Shown here one piece after another: positions 30,609 through 39,751 of a DNA stretch of 64,000 bases. The position numbers and the translations under genes were made by a program. Below the pieces are notes generated by a model that was not told the DNA's origin, did not search any database, and worked only from the letters and a program-made list of their open reading frames with translations. Numbering within the stretch: the stretch's first letter is position 1; every line of letters starts with the position of its first letter. Source of the DNA: Serinicoccus kebangsaanensis (GTDB lineage Bacteria; Actinomycetota; Actinomycetes; Actinomycetales; Dermatophilaceae); contig NZ_VSLG01000004.1 in the NCBI RefSeq assembly GCF_008919445.1, forward strand, positions 275,938 through 339,937, read 5' to 3'.

Positions 30609-31319
30609 ATGTCGAGCACAGCCGAGCAGCACCAGGACCGTGGCGCCGTGGGGTCGCTCGTCGACCAGGTCAAACCGCACCTGCGCGGGTGGCTGCACCT
30701 CGGGATGGTGCCGGTCGCCGTGGCCTCCGGGGCACTGCTCGTGGCCCTGGCTACTCCCTCGTCCGCGTCGGCGGGCGTGGCGGCGCTGGTCTTCGCGATC
30801 ACCGCCGTCCTCCTCTTCGGGACCTCCGCCCTCTACCACCGCGGGCGGTGGAGCCCGCGGGTGGCCCGCGTCCTCAAGCGGTGGGACCACGCCAACATCT
30901 TCCTCATCATCGCCGGCACCTACACCCCCTTCGCGGTGCTGCTGCTCCCCCCCGGACAGACCCGCCTGCTGCTCTGGGTGGTCTGGTCCGGCGCGCTCGC
31001 CGGAGTGCTGTTCCGGGTGTTCTGGATCGGTGCACCACGATGGCTCTACACCGGTGTCTACATCGCCCTGGGCTGGGTGGCGATCTTCTTCCTGGTCCCG
31101 ATGTGGCGCAGCGGGGGCCCGGTGATCGTCGGGCTCATCGGCCTGGGCGGCCTCTGCTACACCCTGGGGGCGGTGGTCTACGCCCTCCGCCGGCCCAACC
31201 CCTCACCGCGCTGGTTCGGCTTCCACGAGGTCTTCCACGCCTTCACCATCGCCGCCTTCGCCGCCCACTGGCTGGCGGCATACCTCAGCCTGACCACGGG
31301 CGACGTCCCGGCGGCCTGA
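30609..31319 (+). CDS. trhA: TrhA/hemolysin III family (PAQR-like) membrane protein
   Basis: A 236-residue seven-helix membrane protein. Family hallmarks are SALYHR near the end of helix 2, KRWDHANIFLIIAGTYTP, and the late HEVFHAF motif, whose His/Ser/Asp residues bind metal in PAQR relatives. Bacterial TrhA proteins affect membrane energetics and lipid fluidity; 'hemolysin' is a historical name. ATG at 30609 with TAGGCT 6 bases before; GGGAG within the gap may also act as a ribosome site. Two tandem dyads just upstream suggest repression, possibly lipid-linked. Confidence 0.9.
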   Translation: MSSTAEQHQDRGAVGSLVDQVKPHLRGWLHLGMVPVAVASGALLVALATPSSASAGVAALVFAITAVLLFGTSALYHRGRWSPRVARVLKRWDHANIFLIIAGTYTPFAVLLLPPGQTRLLLWVVWSGALAGVLFRVFWIGAPRWLYTGVYIALGWVAIFFLVPMWRSGGPVIVGLIGLGGLCYTLGAVVYALRRPNPSPRWFGFHEVFHAFTIAAFAAHWLAAYLSLTTGDVPAA

Positions 31320-31325
31320 CCTCCG

Positions 31326-31532
31326 TCAGCCGATGGGGTCGGTCTCGTCGCCGCCGGTGTCGTCGTCCTGACCGGTCCGCCGCTCCTCCCGCAGCCGCGC
31401 CTCCTCGGCCAGGCGCATCCGCCGCAGCCGGCGCGTGAGGTCGCGGCCGAGGAACCACACCGCCAGGGCTAGCCCGAAGAGCACGAGGAAGCCGCCGAGG
31501 CCGGCGGTGATCTCGACCCCGGTCTGGTTCAC
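31326..31532 (-). CDS. Small membrane protein coupled to mca
   Basis: A 68-residue protein with one hydrophobic helix (about 10-28) followed by an Arg-rich juxtamembrane helix and an acidic tail. The ATG overlaps the mca stop as ATGA (31529-31532), so it is translated with mca. I do not recognise its family. The conserved neighbour suggests a membrane-linked accessory of mycothiol-conjugate handling or simply a co-transcribed small protein. Confidence 0.7.
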   Translation of the reverse strand: MNQTGVEITAGLGGFLVLFGLALAVWFLGRDLTRRLRRMRLAEEARLREERRTGQDDDTGGDETDPIG

Positions 31533-32587
31533 TGCTCGTGCCCTTCCTCACGCCGCACGTCGTCCACCCCGTCACCGTCGGCGTCGTCGTCGGTCCCGGT
31601 CTCGTCCTCGGGCTCCAGCGGCGGCAGCGGGGGCTCGCCCACGTGGTCCAGGACCAGGGCTCCCAACGCGTCCCGGGCGTGGACCTTCCGGCCCAGGGCC
31701 TCGAGGTCGTCGACCTCGAGCTCCCGCAGCCCGGCGAACAGGTCGTCCTCGGGCAGGTCGACGGGGACCAGGGACCGGGCCAGCTCGTAGTCCTCCACCG
31801 GCCAGACCTGCTGCTGGATCTCCAGCGGCACGCGGAACCACGGCCCGTCCGGGTCCACCTGGGTCGCGTGCGCCCGCAGCGCGTCGTCCCGCACGGAGAA
31901 GTGGTCGCCGCACGGCACCCGGGTCGTGAGGACCCGACGCGGCCGACGGGTCAGGTGCGCCCGCCAGTCGGCGAAGGGCGGTTCGTGCCCGGCGGCCACC
32001 ATCGCGTCGTCCAGCCGGACCATCCGCTCCGGGTCCCAGCCGGTGTAGTACACCTTGACCGGCTGCCAGGGCTCGCCCGCGTGCGGGTAGGCCTCCGGGT
32101 CGCCGGCGGCCTCGAAGGCCGCCATCGTCACGGTGTGCGTCATGACGTGGTCAGGGTGCGGGTAGCCGCCGTTCTCGTCATAGGTGATGAGGACGTGCGG
32201 CCGGAACTCCCGGATGACCCGGACCAGTGCCTCGGCCGTGACCTCGACCGGCTCCAGCGCGAAGCACCCCTCCGGCAGGGGCGGCAGCGGGTCGCCCTCC
32301 GGCAGACCGCTGTCGACGAAGCCGAGCCAGGTGTGGCTCACACCCAGGATCTGCGCCGCGCGGGCCATCTCGTCCCGCCGGACCTGGGCGATGTCCCGGA
32401 CGATGTGCGGGTCGTCCTTGAGCTTCTCGTTGAGGACGTCGCCCCGCTCCCCGCCGGTGCACGAGACCACGCGCACGTCGACGCCCTGCGCCACGTAGTG
32501 GGCGGTCGTCGCCGCCCCCTTGCTGGACTCGTCGTCGGGATGGGCGTGCACCGCCATGAGGCGCAACCCGTGGCCCGTGCTGGCCAT
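31529..32587 (-). CDS. mca: Mycothiol S-conjugate amidase
   Basis: A 352-residue zinc amidase that cleaves mycothiol-toxin adducts to mercapturates and GlcN-Ins. Zinc ligands are visible in AVHAHPDDE near residue 12 and GYPHPDHVM near residue 145. The sequence is closer to Mca than to the shorter deacetylase MshB by its length and GWDPERM region. The acidic C-terminal ~30 residues are extra. ATG at 32587 has GGAAGG nearby. Marks the organism as a mycothiol producer. Confidence 0.93.
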   Translation of the reverse strand: MASTGHGLRLMAVHAHPDDESSKGAATTAHYVAQGVDVRVVSCTGGERGDVLNEKLKDDPHIVRDIAQVRRDEMARAAQILGVSHTWLGFVDSGLPEGDPLPPLPEGCFALEPVEVTAEALVRVIREFRPHVLITYDENGGYPHPDHVMTHTVTMAAFEAAGDPEAYPHAGEPWQPVKVYYTGWDPERMVRLDDAMVAAGHEPPFADWRAHLTRRPRRVLTTRVPCGDHFSVRDDALRAHATQVDPDGPWFRVPLEIQQQVWPVEDYELARSLVPVDLPEDDLFAGLRELEVDDLEALGRKVHARDALGALVLDHVGEPPLPPLEPEDETGTDDDADGDGVDDVRREEGHEQ

Positions 32588-32714
32588 CGCCGTTCCTTCC
32601 GCGTCGGTGCCGGCCCGGGTCGGCGTCACGGCCGACCGGCGCGTGCCGGACAATGGTGATGGTGCCGCTGACGGCACCCGTCCATCCTCTCACCCGCACG
32701 GAAGGCGACGACAC

Positions 32715-33182
32715 GTGACCGCCCGCAGCGCCGATCCCGATCGCCCGGAGCCCGCCGGCCGCAGCCGGGTGGACTGGGACGCCGTGGAGGAGCAGGCGGA
32801 GGCCGCGGAGCGGGCCCGGCACGGGCAGCGCCGCTGGTGGGTCATCGGCGTCGTCGCCGTCGTGGCCATGAGCCTGGTGGCCGTCGTCTGGGGCCTCTCC
32901 GCGACGCGCGGGCGGGTCCACTGGGTCGACACCGGGTTCCAGGTGGTCTCCGACGCCCGGGTGGACGTCCGCTTCGACCTGCGCCGGGACCCGCAGCGTG
33001 CGGTCGTCTGCCGGTTGGAGGCCCAGGCCGCCTCGCACGTGGTGGTGGGTCGCACCGAGGCGGAGATCGGCCCGGCCCAGTCCTCCCCCAGCCGGCACGT
33101 GGCCGGCGTCAGCACCGCGTCGCCGGCGATCACCGGCTACGTCGACGAGTGCTGGTATGCGGACGAGGCGCCCCGCCAGTGA
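32715..33182 (+). CDS. DUF4307 membrane protein
   Basis: A 155-residue protein with a charged cytoplasmic N-terminus, one membrane helix (about 44-64) and an extracytoplasmic beta-rich domain (VHWVDTGFQVVSDARVDVRFDL, a single late Cys pair region CRLEA and ECWY). It matches the DUF4307 pattern found between mca and greA in many actinobacteria. Function unknown. GTG at 32715 with GGAAGG 9 bases before. Confidence 0.8.
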   Translation: MTARSADPDRPEPAGRSRVDWDAVEEQAEAAERARHGQRRWWVIGVVAVVAMSLVAVVWGLSATRGRVHWVDTGFQVVSDARVDVRFDLRRDPQRAVVCRLEAQAASHVVVGRTEAEIGPAQSSPSRHVAGVSTASPAITGYVDECWYADEAPRQ

Positions 33183-33220
33183 TGACGGGACGCCTCGTCG
33201 GTGGCCCGGTGAGCCGGGCC
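33162..33220. terminator. Double hairpin terminator between DUF4307 gene and greA
   Basis: GACGAGGCG (33162-33170) pairs with CGCCTCGTC (33191-33199) across the DUF4307 stop. A second hairpin, GGCCCGG-TGAG-CCGGGCC (33203-33220), follows. The genes are convergent, so this probably serves both strands. Confidence 0.65.
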
Positions 33221-33230
33221 GGGTGCTCGG

Positions 33231-33722
33231 TCAGGGCTGGTAGGGCGTGGCCTGGACGATCTTGACCTCGACGGTCTTGCCGTTGGGGGCCTCGTAGCTC
33301 ACCGTCTCGCCCGCCTTGGCGCCCAGCAGCGCTGAGCCCAGCGGCGACTGCTCGCTGTAGACGTCCAGGTCGCTGTCGTCGTCGATGATCTCGCGCGACC
33401 CCAGCAGGAAGGTCTCGGTGTCGCCGAACATCTCGACGGTGACGACCGTCCCCTGCTGCACCACGCCCTCCTCGGCGGGAGCGGCGCCGACGACCGCCGT
33501 CTGCAGCAGGTGCTCGAGCTGGCGGATGCGGGCCTCCATCTTGCCCTGCTCCTCCTTGGCCGCGTGGTAGCCGCCGTTCTCCTTGAGGTCACCCTCCTCG
33601 CGGGCGGCCTCGATGCGCTTGCTGATCTCCGAGCGCCCCTCGCCCTTGAGCTGGGTCAGCTCGGCCTGCAGGCGGTCGAAGGCCTCCTGCGTCAGGTAGC
33701 TGGCTGCTGCGGTCTCAGTCAC
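33231..33722 (-). CDS. greA: Transcription elongation factor GreA
   Basis: A 163-residue RNA polymerase secondary-channel factor that rescues backtracked complexes. The N-terminal coiled coil has an acidic tip (REEGDLKENGGYHAAKEEQ) and the C-terminal FKBP-like domain has SPLGSALLGAKAGE. GTG start at 33722 with GAGGAG about 7 bases upstream. It sits downstream-facing from the DUF4307 gene as is usual in actinobacteria. Confidence 0.95.
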   Translation of the reverse strand: MTETAAASYLTQEAFDRLQAELTQLKGEGRSEISKRIEAAREEGDLKENGGYHAAKEEQGKMEARIRQLEHLLQTAVVGAAPAEEGVVQQGTVVTVEMFGDTETFLLGSREIIDDDSDLDVYSEQSPLGSALLGAKAGETVSYEAPNGKTVEVKIVQATPYQP

Positions 33723-33915
33723 TGCTTTCTCCTCGTGTGGTCTCGCGTGGCCTGCGGCGTCGAGCCGCGGCCGGCGATCGTGCGCCGGGTGCCGCCCTCG
33801 CGGCTCGCCCCAAACACAAGGTCCGGGCCACCTCTGAGGCCCGGACCGTGGATCGACCGCCCAGTCTAGCCCGCCAACGGCCGCGAGTCGACCCTGTCGA
33901 CCCGTGGTGGACCCG

Positions 33916-34206
33916 TCACAGCGTCCTCACCAGCACCGCGACGACCAGCCAGATCCCGCCCACAGCCGCGACCACCCCGCCGCGGAGCACCCGGCGCCGG
34001 GCCTCGAGCAGCGCACGCCGGTGCTGCTCCGGGTCCGCGCCGAAGCCCTCCTGCGACCCGATGTCAGCGGTGCCGGGTGGTCCGCCGAAGCCACCCCGCA
34101 GCCGCATGGCCTCACGGTGCGCCGCCCGGCCGGAGAGCAGCAGCCCGCCCCCCACGAGGATGAGCACGAGCGGGATCACGATGAGGACCCAGTCAGCCGC
34201 CGTCAT
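33916..34206 (-). CDS. Small two-helix membrane protein
   Basis: A 96-residue protein with an N-terminal membrane helix (about 5-26), a polar middle rich in Arg and Gly, and a C-terminal helix (about 74-94). I do not recognise it. ATG at 34206. Its start faces msrA across a 75-base gap. Confidence 0.6.
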   Translation of the reverse strand: MTAADWVLIVIPLVLILVGGGLLLSGRAAHREAMRLRGGFGGPPGTADIGSQEGFGADPEQHRRALLEARRRVLRGGVVAAVGGIWLVVAVLVRTL

Positions 34207-34281
34207 GCACCGCAAGGTGCCACACGTCGGGGAGGGCCGCCACCCCTGGCCGGCCGGCAGGCCGGGTGGGACAATGGTGCG

Positions 34282-34953
34282 ATGCGACACGACGCCCCGC
34301 TCCCCGGCCGCGCCACACCCCTGCCCGGCATCCCGGAACGCCACGCCGTCCTCGACACGTCGCTGCACGGGCCGTGGCCCGAGGGCACCGAGGTGATGAC
34401 GGTGGCGATGGGCTGCTTCTGGGGCGCGGAGCGCATCTTCTGGCAGAGTCCCGGGGTGGTGACCACCGCCGCGGGCTACCAGGGAGGCAGCACGCCCAAC
34501 CCCACCTACCGCGAGGTCTGCACGGGTCGCACGGGGCACACCGAGGCCGTGCTCGTCGCCTACGACCGTCGCGCCACCGACCCCGAGACCCTGCTCAAGG
34601 CGTTCTGGGAGAACCACGACCCGACCACGGCGAACCGGCAGGGCAACGACATCGGGACGCAGTACCGCTCGGCGATCTACTGGACGACCGAGGAGCAGGA
34701 GCGCGCCGCCCGGGCGACGGCGCAGGCCTTCGGCGAGGTGCTCAGGGCCGGCGGGCACGGCCCGGTCGTCACCGAGCTCCGTCCGGCCTCGGAGGCCGGC
34801 CCGTTCTACTACGCCGAGGACGAGCACCAGCAGTACCTCCACAAGAACCCGTGGGGCTACTGCAACCACGGCCCGAACGGCTACACCTGCCCCGTCGGCC
34901 TGGTGCCGCAGGACCAGCTGCCGGCGCAGAGCTCGGTCGCACCCCCGGACTGA
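34282..34953 (+). CDS. msrA: Peptide methionine sulfoxide reductase MsrA
   Basis: A 223-residue enzyme reducing methionine-S-sulfoxide. The catalytic motif GCFWG holds Cys45. GTQYRSAIY, the substrate pocket [12 protein letters not shown], and resolving cysteines in [15 protein letters not shown] follow. The ~30-residue N-terminal extension is typical of high-GC actinobacteria. ATG at 34282 follows GACAAT (34270-34275) by 6 bases, a likely leaderless mRNA. Mycothiol/mycoredoxin may be its reductant. Confidence 0.95.
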   Translation: MRHDAPLPGRATPLPGIPERHAVLDTSLHGPWPEGTEVMTVAMGCFWGAERIFWQSPGVVTTAAGYQGGSTPNPTYREVCTGRTGHTEAVLVAYDRRATDPETLLKAFWENHDPTTANRQGNDIGTQYRSAIYWTTEEQERAARATAQAFGEVLRAGGHGPVVTELRPASEAGPFYYAEDEHQQYLHKNPWGYCNHGPNGYTCPVGLVPQDQLPAQSSVAPPD

Positions 34954-35053
34954 GCCACCACCGCCGCGGGCTGGAACCGCAGCGTCCACCCAGGGTTGAC
35001 CCTTTAGACTCCTCCTGTTCAGCAGACCCGGGTCCTGCGACGAGAGGTGGTCC

Positions 35054-35905
35054 ATGGCTGACCCGTCGGCCGCCACCGGCCCCCGGCCCGCACGGCCCTC
35101 GCTGGCTCAGGTGCGCGCGGTGGCCCAGCCACCCGAGATCCTGGCCAGGGGCAACGCGGAGCACTGGACCGGAGACCTCTACCTGCGGCGGCTCTCGCCG
35201 CACCTGACCCGGCTCCTCATCCCCACTCCGGTGACCGCCAACGGCGTGACCTGGTTGATGATGGTGGCCGGGTGGGCGGCGGCCGGTGCGCTGCTCGTCC
35301 CCGGGCTGTGGGGCGCCCTGGCCGGTGCGCTGCTGGCCCAGCTGCAGATGCTGCTGGACTGCTCGGACGGCGAGGTCGCGCGGTGGAAGGGCATGTCCGG
35401 CCCGGTCGGCATCTTCCTGGACAAGGTGGGGCACTACACCGTCGAGGGGGCGATCGCGCTCGCGCTGGGCCTGCGGGCGGCCGGAGTGGTCGGCGGGCAG
35501 GAGCAGGACGCCGCGACGATCTGGAGGTATGCCTTCCTCGGGGCGGCGCTGGCTGCCGGGCTGCTGCTCAACAAGGCGCTGAACGAGATGGTGCACGCCT
35601 CCCGGGCGGCCGCCGGGATGGGTCGCCTCCCGGACACGGCGGAGGCGCGCGCCGTGCCCGCGACCAGCCTGCTGGGCGTCCTGCGCCGGGCGGCCCGCCT
35701 GCTGCCCTTCCACCGGATCTTCCACTCGATCGAGATGACCCTGCTCACCCTGGTGGTGGCGGTGCTCGGGGCGCTGGCCGGGGACGACCTCGCGGCCGCC
35801 CGGTGGCAGGTGCTCGCGATGGCGGTGCTCATCGTGCCCGTCACCCTGGGTCACCTGGCCGCGATCCTCGCCTCACCACGGCTCCGGGCGGGAGCGGGCC
35901 GATGA
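35054..35905 (+). CDS. CDP-alcohol phosphatidyltransferase family protein
   Basis: A 283-residue membrane enzyme of the family that moves a phospho-group from a CDP-alcohol to a second alcohol. The signature D-x2-DG-x2-AR-x8-G-x3-D is present (Asp102, Asp105-Gly106, Ala109-Arg110, Gly119, Asp123), but the fourth, catalytic Asp position is His127. About six hydrophobic helices. It overlaps the GT2 gene by ATGA and opens the glycopolymer cluster. A TAGACT -10 lies at 35005-35010. Activity is uncertain because of the changed residue. Confidence 0.82.
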   Translation: MADPSAATGPRPARPSLAQVRAVAQPPEILARGNAEHWTGDLYLRRLSPHLTRLLIPTPVTANGVTWLMMVAGWAAAGALLVPGLWGALAGALLAQLQMLLDCSDGEVARWKGMSGPVGIFLDKVGHYTVEGAIALALGLRAAGVVGGQEQDAATIWRYAFLGAALAAGLLLNKALNEMVHASRAAAGMGRLPDTAEARAVPATSLLGVLRRAARLLPFHRIFHSIEMTLLTLVVAVLGALAGDDLAAARWQVLAMAVLIVPVTLGHLAAILASPRLRAGAGR

Positions 35906-36789
35906 GCCGCCCCAGCTTCGGTGTCGTGGTGCTCACCCAGGGCCGCCGGCCCGAGGAGCTGCAGCGAGGGCTGGACTCGCTGCAGCGGCAGCGGGACGTG
36001 GATCTGGACATCGTCGTGGTCGGGAACGCGTGGAACCCCACCGGGCTGCCGGAGCGGGTCAAGACCCTCGCCCTCCCGACCAACATCGGCATCCCGGCCG
36101 GGCGGAACGCCGGCGTGCCGCACGTCGAGGGGGAGTTCCTCTTCTTCCTCGACGACGACGCCTGGCTGATCGACGACGACGTGCTGCTGCGCACCGGGGA
36201 GTACCTGCGGGACCACCCCGACGTCGGCCTGGTCCAACCGTTGATCGAGGACCCGGACGTGAGCGAGGGCGGGCACCCCGGCCGCTGGATCCCCCGGCTC
36301 GGGGCGCGCCAGCGGCACACCGAGGCCGACGTCTTCAGCGTGGTCGAGATGACCGTCGCTCTGCGCCGTGAGGCCTTCGAGGCGGCCGGCGGGTGGCCCG
36401 GGATCTTCTTCTACGCCCACGAGGGGATCGAGCTCGCCTGGCGGGTGTGGGCCGCCGGCTTCCGGGTCCGCTACGTCCCCTCGCTGCGCACCGGCCACCC
36501 CGTGATCGACCCTCGCCGGCACTCCGACTACTACTTCAAGAACGCCCGCAACCGGGTCTGGCTCGCGCGACGCAACCTACCCACGCCCCTGGACCTGGCC
36601 TACGTGGGCACCTGGACGGGCATCCAGCTGGTGCGCTGGTCGGCGCAGCGGGACGGGCTGGCGTCGTGGTGGTCGGGCTGGCTGCACGGCTGGCGCGCCG
36701 ACCCCTTCGAGCCGGGCGAGGACCGGTCCCGCCTGAGCTGGCGGGCCGTGGGTCGGATGGCCCGCCACGGGCGCCTCCTGATCATCTAG
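35902..36789 (+). CDS. Family 2 glycosyltransferase
   Basis: A 295-residue GT-A glycosyltransferase, probably cytoplasmic and membrane-associated. The nucleotide-sugar binding region runs from VVVLTQGRRPEEL to the metal-binding FLDDDAWLID. A conserved acceptor-side motif YAHEGIELAWRVW is the ED/xxW region. No membrane spans are obvious, though the basic C-terminus may bind the bilayer. It is translationally coupled to the CDP-alcohol transferase, so both may modify the same lipid-linked or wall glycan. Confidence 0.87.
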   Translation: MSRPSFGVVVLTQGRRPEELQRGLDSLQRQRDVDLDIVVVGNAWNPTGLPERVKTLALPTNIGIPAGRNAGVPHVEGEFLFFLDDDAWLIDDDVLLRTGEYLRDHPDVGLVQPLIEDPDVSEGGHPGRWIPRLGARQRHTEADVFSVVEMTVALRREAFEAAGGWPGIFFYAHEGIELAWRVWAAGFRVRYVPSLRTGHPVIDPRRHSDYYFKNARNRVWLARRNLPTPLDLAYVGTWTGIQLVRWSAQRDGLASWWSGWLHGWRADPFEPGEDRSRLSWRAVGRMARHGRLLII

Positions 36790-36876
36790 GCCGGCGACGC
36801 CACCGCGGGTAGGGTGGCCGGGCCCGTGCATCGCGCCGTCGCGCGAGGGTCTGCGGTCTGCCTACCATGGGAGACG

Positions 36877-37992
36877 ATGCTCCCCTCCCCCACGCTGTCC
36901 CAGCAGTCCGCCGCGCCCGCCGAGCGGCCGGCCCCGGGGTCTGCCCGGCCGCGGCTGGCGGCCCTGGACGGGCTGCGCCTCGTCGCGGCGGTCGCAGTGC
37001 TCGCCTACCACTACACGGCGATCGACCGGGACTTCTGGGGCCGCGGCGGCACCGAGGAGTTCCCCACGCTGAGCCTGCTCACCCGCTACGGCTACCTCGG
37101 GGTCGAGCTCTTCTTCATCATCTCCGGCTTCGTCATCCTCATGACCGCCTACGGCCGCGGGGTCTCCGGATTCGTCGCCTCCCGCATCTCCCGGCTCTAC
37201 CCCGCCTACTGGGCGGCGGTCCTGCTCACCGTCGGGCTGCAGGCGTTCTGGGACGGTGGGCGGCAGGTGGATGCGGTCGACGCCCTGCTGAACCTCACCA
37301 TGGTCCAGCAGGTGTGGGACGTGACACCGGTGCAGGGTGCGTTCTGGACGCTGTGGGTGGAGCTGAGGTTCTACCTGCTCATCGGGGTGCTGATGGTGCT
37401 CGCCGGCGGCATCACCCGCCGGAAGGCGATCGCCTTCGCCATGCTGTGGCCCGTGTGCGCCGAGCTGGCCCGCGCGACCGACTCCGGCCTGCTGGAGGCG
37501 CTGCTCATCCCGACCTGGGCGCCGTACTTCGCCGGCGGCATGCTGCTCTACCTGCTGCACCGGGAGGGCCCGGACCTGCTGGTCGGGCTGGGCCTCGGGC
37601 TCAACCTGGTCCTGTGCATCCAGCAGGCGTCGAGGGACGCCGGTGGCCGGGCGGCGATCGGCAGCGACGCGTCCGTCTCGGAGCCGGTCGTGGGCGTCCT
37701 CGTCGTCCTCATGTTCGCCCTGGTGTATGCCTGCACCACGGGCCCGCTCGCCCGGTGGGACCGGGGATGGTTGACCGTCGCCGGTGCCCTGACCTACCCG
37801 CTCTACCTCGTGCACGGGCAGTTCGGCTACTTCGTGATCGACTCGCTCAGCGGGACGGTGAACAGCTACCTGGTGGTGGCCCTGGCGACCGCGCTGTCGT
37901 TCCTGCTGGCCTGGACCATCCACCGGTGCGTGGAGCGTCCGCTGCACGCACCGCTGCGTCGACGGCTGAGGTCCGCGCTGGAGCGGGGCTGA
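36877..37992 (+). CDS. Acyltransferase 3 (OafA/YrhL-like) membrane protein
   Basis: A 371-residue polytopic O-acyltransferase. It begins LAALDGLRLVAAVAVLAYHYT, with the conserved His and Arg of family 3 acyltransferases, then about ten membrane helices including ELFFIISGFVILM and RLYPAYWAAVLL. Typical partners are surface glycans that receive O-acetyl groups. ATG at 36877 has GGGAG shortly before; a longer GTG form from 36814 would add 21 poorly conserved residues. It sits between glycosyltransferases of the envelope cluster. Confidence 0.88.
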   Translation: MLPSPTLSQQSAAPAERPAPGSARPRLAALDGLRLVAAVAVLAYHYTAIDRDFWGRGGTEEFPTLSLLTRYGYLGVELFFIISGFVILMTAYGRGVSGFVASRISRLYPAYWAAVLLTVGLQAFWDGGRQVDAVDALLNLTMVQQVWDVTPVQGAFWTLWVELRFYLLIGVLMVLAGGITRRKAIAFAMLWPVCAELARATDSGLLEALLIPTWAPYFAGGMLLYLLHREGPDLLVGLGLGLNLVLCIQQASRDAGGRAAIGSDASVSEPVVGVLVVLMFALVYACTTGPLARWDRGWLTVAGALTYPLYLVHGQFGYFVIDSLSGTVNSYLVVALATALSFLLAWTIHRCVERPLHAPLRRRLRSALERG

Positions 37993-38006
37993 CCGGCTCC
38001 GGTCAG
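37989..38006. terminator. Bidirectional terminator hairpin
   Basis: CTGACCGG-CT-CCGGTCAG, a perfect 8-bp stem spanning both stop codons of the convergent acyltransferase and TagE-like genes. Confidence 0.6.
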
Positions 38007-39724
38007 CGCACCGAGGGCGGCATCTGGGCGTAGAGGCTGCGGAACAGCTCGAACCAGCGGGCGGCGAAGGCCCGCTCCCCGAACCTCTCGTCGACCCCGG
38101 CGCATCCCGCGCGCAGGGACGCCGCGAGGTCGGGGTCGCTCAGCACCTGGACGACCCGCTCGGCCAGCCCGTCGATGTCGGCGTCCTCGACGAGGAAGCC
38201 GTTGACCCCGTGGTCGATGATGTCGGCCGGACCGTAGCGGATGTCGTAGCTGACGATGGGGCACTGCTGCCGCAGCGCCTCGACGAAGACGATAGGGGCA
38301 CCCTCGAACTTGCTCGACTGCAGCACCAGGGTGGCCCTGCGGTACTCCCGACCGGGTTGGGTGGTGAAGCCCTGCAGGCTCACCGAGTCCTGCAGCCCGA
38401 GGTCGTCGATGAGCTGCTGCAGCTCGGCGCGGCGCTCCCCCTCCCCGAAGATCTCCAGCCGGGCACCGGGCAGCTGCTCCACCACGGCGGCGAAGGCCCG
38501 GATCCCGTGGTCGGTCCGCTTCTGGTCCGCCAGCCGGCCCATCATGATCACCAGGTCCGGGTCGGGCTGGACGTCCGCGTGGGTGGCCTGGCCCGGAGCG
38601 GCGTGCGGCATCACCCAGAAGGTGTCCTGCCGCCCGAGGTATGCCTCGGCGTCGGCTCGTTGGCGCTCGGTGAGGAAGACCATCGCGCCCATCGAGTCCT
38701 GACGCCGGAACAGCCGCCGGAACGGCGCCCGCACCTCGTCGAGATCGCTGGAGGCGGTCTTGAGGTGGGAGTTGTGCGCGACGAAGCAGGTGCGCACGTG
38801 GTCACGCGTGTAGGCGAGGGCATCGGCGTCGGCCTGTCGCGCCTCCACCGCCAGGATGGTGGGCCGGGTGCCGATCACGGCGTCGAGGGCACGGTGCACG
38901 ATCGGTGTCATGGTCCCGCGCCGCGTCGACTCCGGCCGACCGTCCTCGTCGTAGACGGTGACCGACTCCTCCACCGCCCGGCTGCCGACCTGGGGCGGCG
39001 GGGAGAACTCCACCGAGTACATCGGCCGCCCGTTGCGACGGTAGAAGACCTGCTCGCTGGGCGAGGGCACACCCGGCTCCCACCGGATGGTGCGCCGCAG
39101 CCGGCCGGTGTGGTCGAACTCGTCCCGCCGGACGCGGTACCCCTGGTCGTCGAAGTGGTGCTCGTGGTCCAGCGCGTCGTCCCGGAACCGGCGCAGCCGC
39201 ACCGGCCGCCCGTCGACCTCCTCCACGAGGTTGCCCCCCTTGGCCACCCACCCGGCGCGCTCCAGGTCGGCGGCGGTCTCCAGCGTGGGGGCCGCAGGCC
39301 CGGCCGACTCGGTGGCGTCGGGGTAGGCGTCCATCAACCACCGGATCTCCACCCCCTCGCTCAGCTGGCCGCGGCGGCGCATCCCCTCGATCGCGCGCGG
39401 CAGCGTGTGGGCGTGGTTGCGCACGAGGACGACCGAGCGGATGCCGCCGAGCTCGTAGAGCGTGCGGCACTTGGACAGGATCGAGGCGGTGCGGCCGCCG
39501 AACTCCAGGGGTATGCCCTCCACCAGGACGACGTGCAGCACGTCCGGCGGCGGGGACAGCTCCGGGACGCCACCACGACGCGCACCGGGCGGTGGAGCGG
39601 GGGTCTGGACCGCGTCCGCGTGGTCGGGCTCCGTCGCCCGGGACCGGAGGGATCGCAGCACCCGGGAGACGACCCGGCGCGGCGTGGATCTCAGTCTGCC
39701 TACCATCACCATGCATACTCGCAT
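38003..39724 (-). CDS. GT4 glycosyltransferase, TagE/TarM-like
   Basis: A ~573-residue retaining glycosyltransferase. N-terminal Rossmann half starts near residue 60 (VVLVEGIPLEFGGRTAS). A beta-rich insert (about 150-270: FDDQGYRVRRDEFDHTGR, YDEDGRPEST) resembles the insert of TarM/TagE poly(polyol-phosphate) glucosyltransferases. The C-terminal half carries the GT4 donor motif: MMGRLADQKR and SSKFEGAPIVFVEAL with the catalytic Glu. It could glycosylate a teichoic-type polymer. The start is uncertain (ATG at 39724, 39712 or 39706), and the divergent fusion gene begins at 39752. Confidence 0.82.
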   Translation of the reverse strand: MRVCMVMVGRLRSTPRRVVSRVLRSLRSRATEPDHADAVQTPAPPPGARRGGVPELSPPPDVLHVVLVEGIPLEFGGRTASILSKCRTLYELGGIRSVVLVRNHAHTLPRAIEGMRRRGQLSEGVEIRWLMDAYPDATESAGPAAPTLETAADLERAGWVAKGGNLVEEVDGRPVRLRRFRDDALDHEHHFDDQGYRVRRDEFDHTGRLRRTIRWEPGVPSPSEQVFYRRNGRPMYSVEFSPPPQVGSRAVEESVTVYDEDGRPESTRRGTMTPIVHRALDAVIGTRPTILAVEARQADADALAYTRDHVRTCFVAHNSHLKTASSDLDEVRAPFRRLFRRQDSMGAMVFLTERQRADAEAYLGRQDTFWVMPHAAPGQATHADVQPDPDLVIMMGRLADQKRTDHGIRAFAAVVEQLPGARLEIFGEGERRAELQQLIDDLGLQDSVSLQGFTTQPGREYRRATLVLQSSKFEGAPIVFVEALRQQCPIVSYDIRYGPADIIDHGVNGFLVEDADIDGLAERVVQVLSDPDLAASLRAGCAGVDERFGERAFAARWFELFRSLYAQMPPSVR

Positions 39725-39751
39725 GAGTCCACCACGAGGAGGCACCGACCA

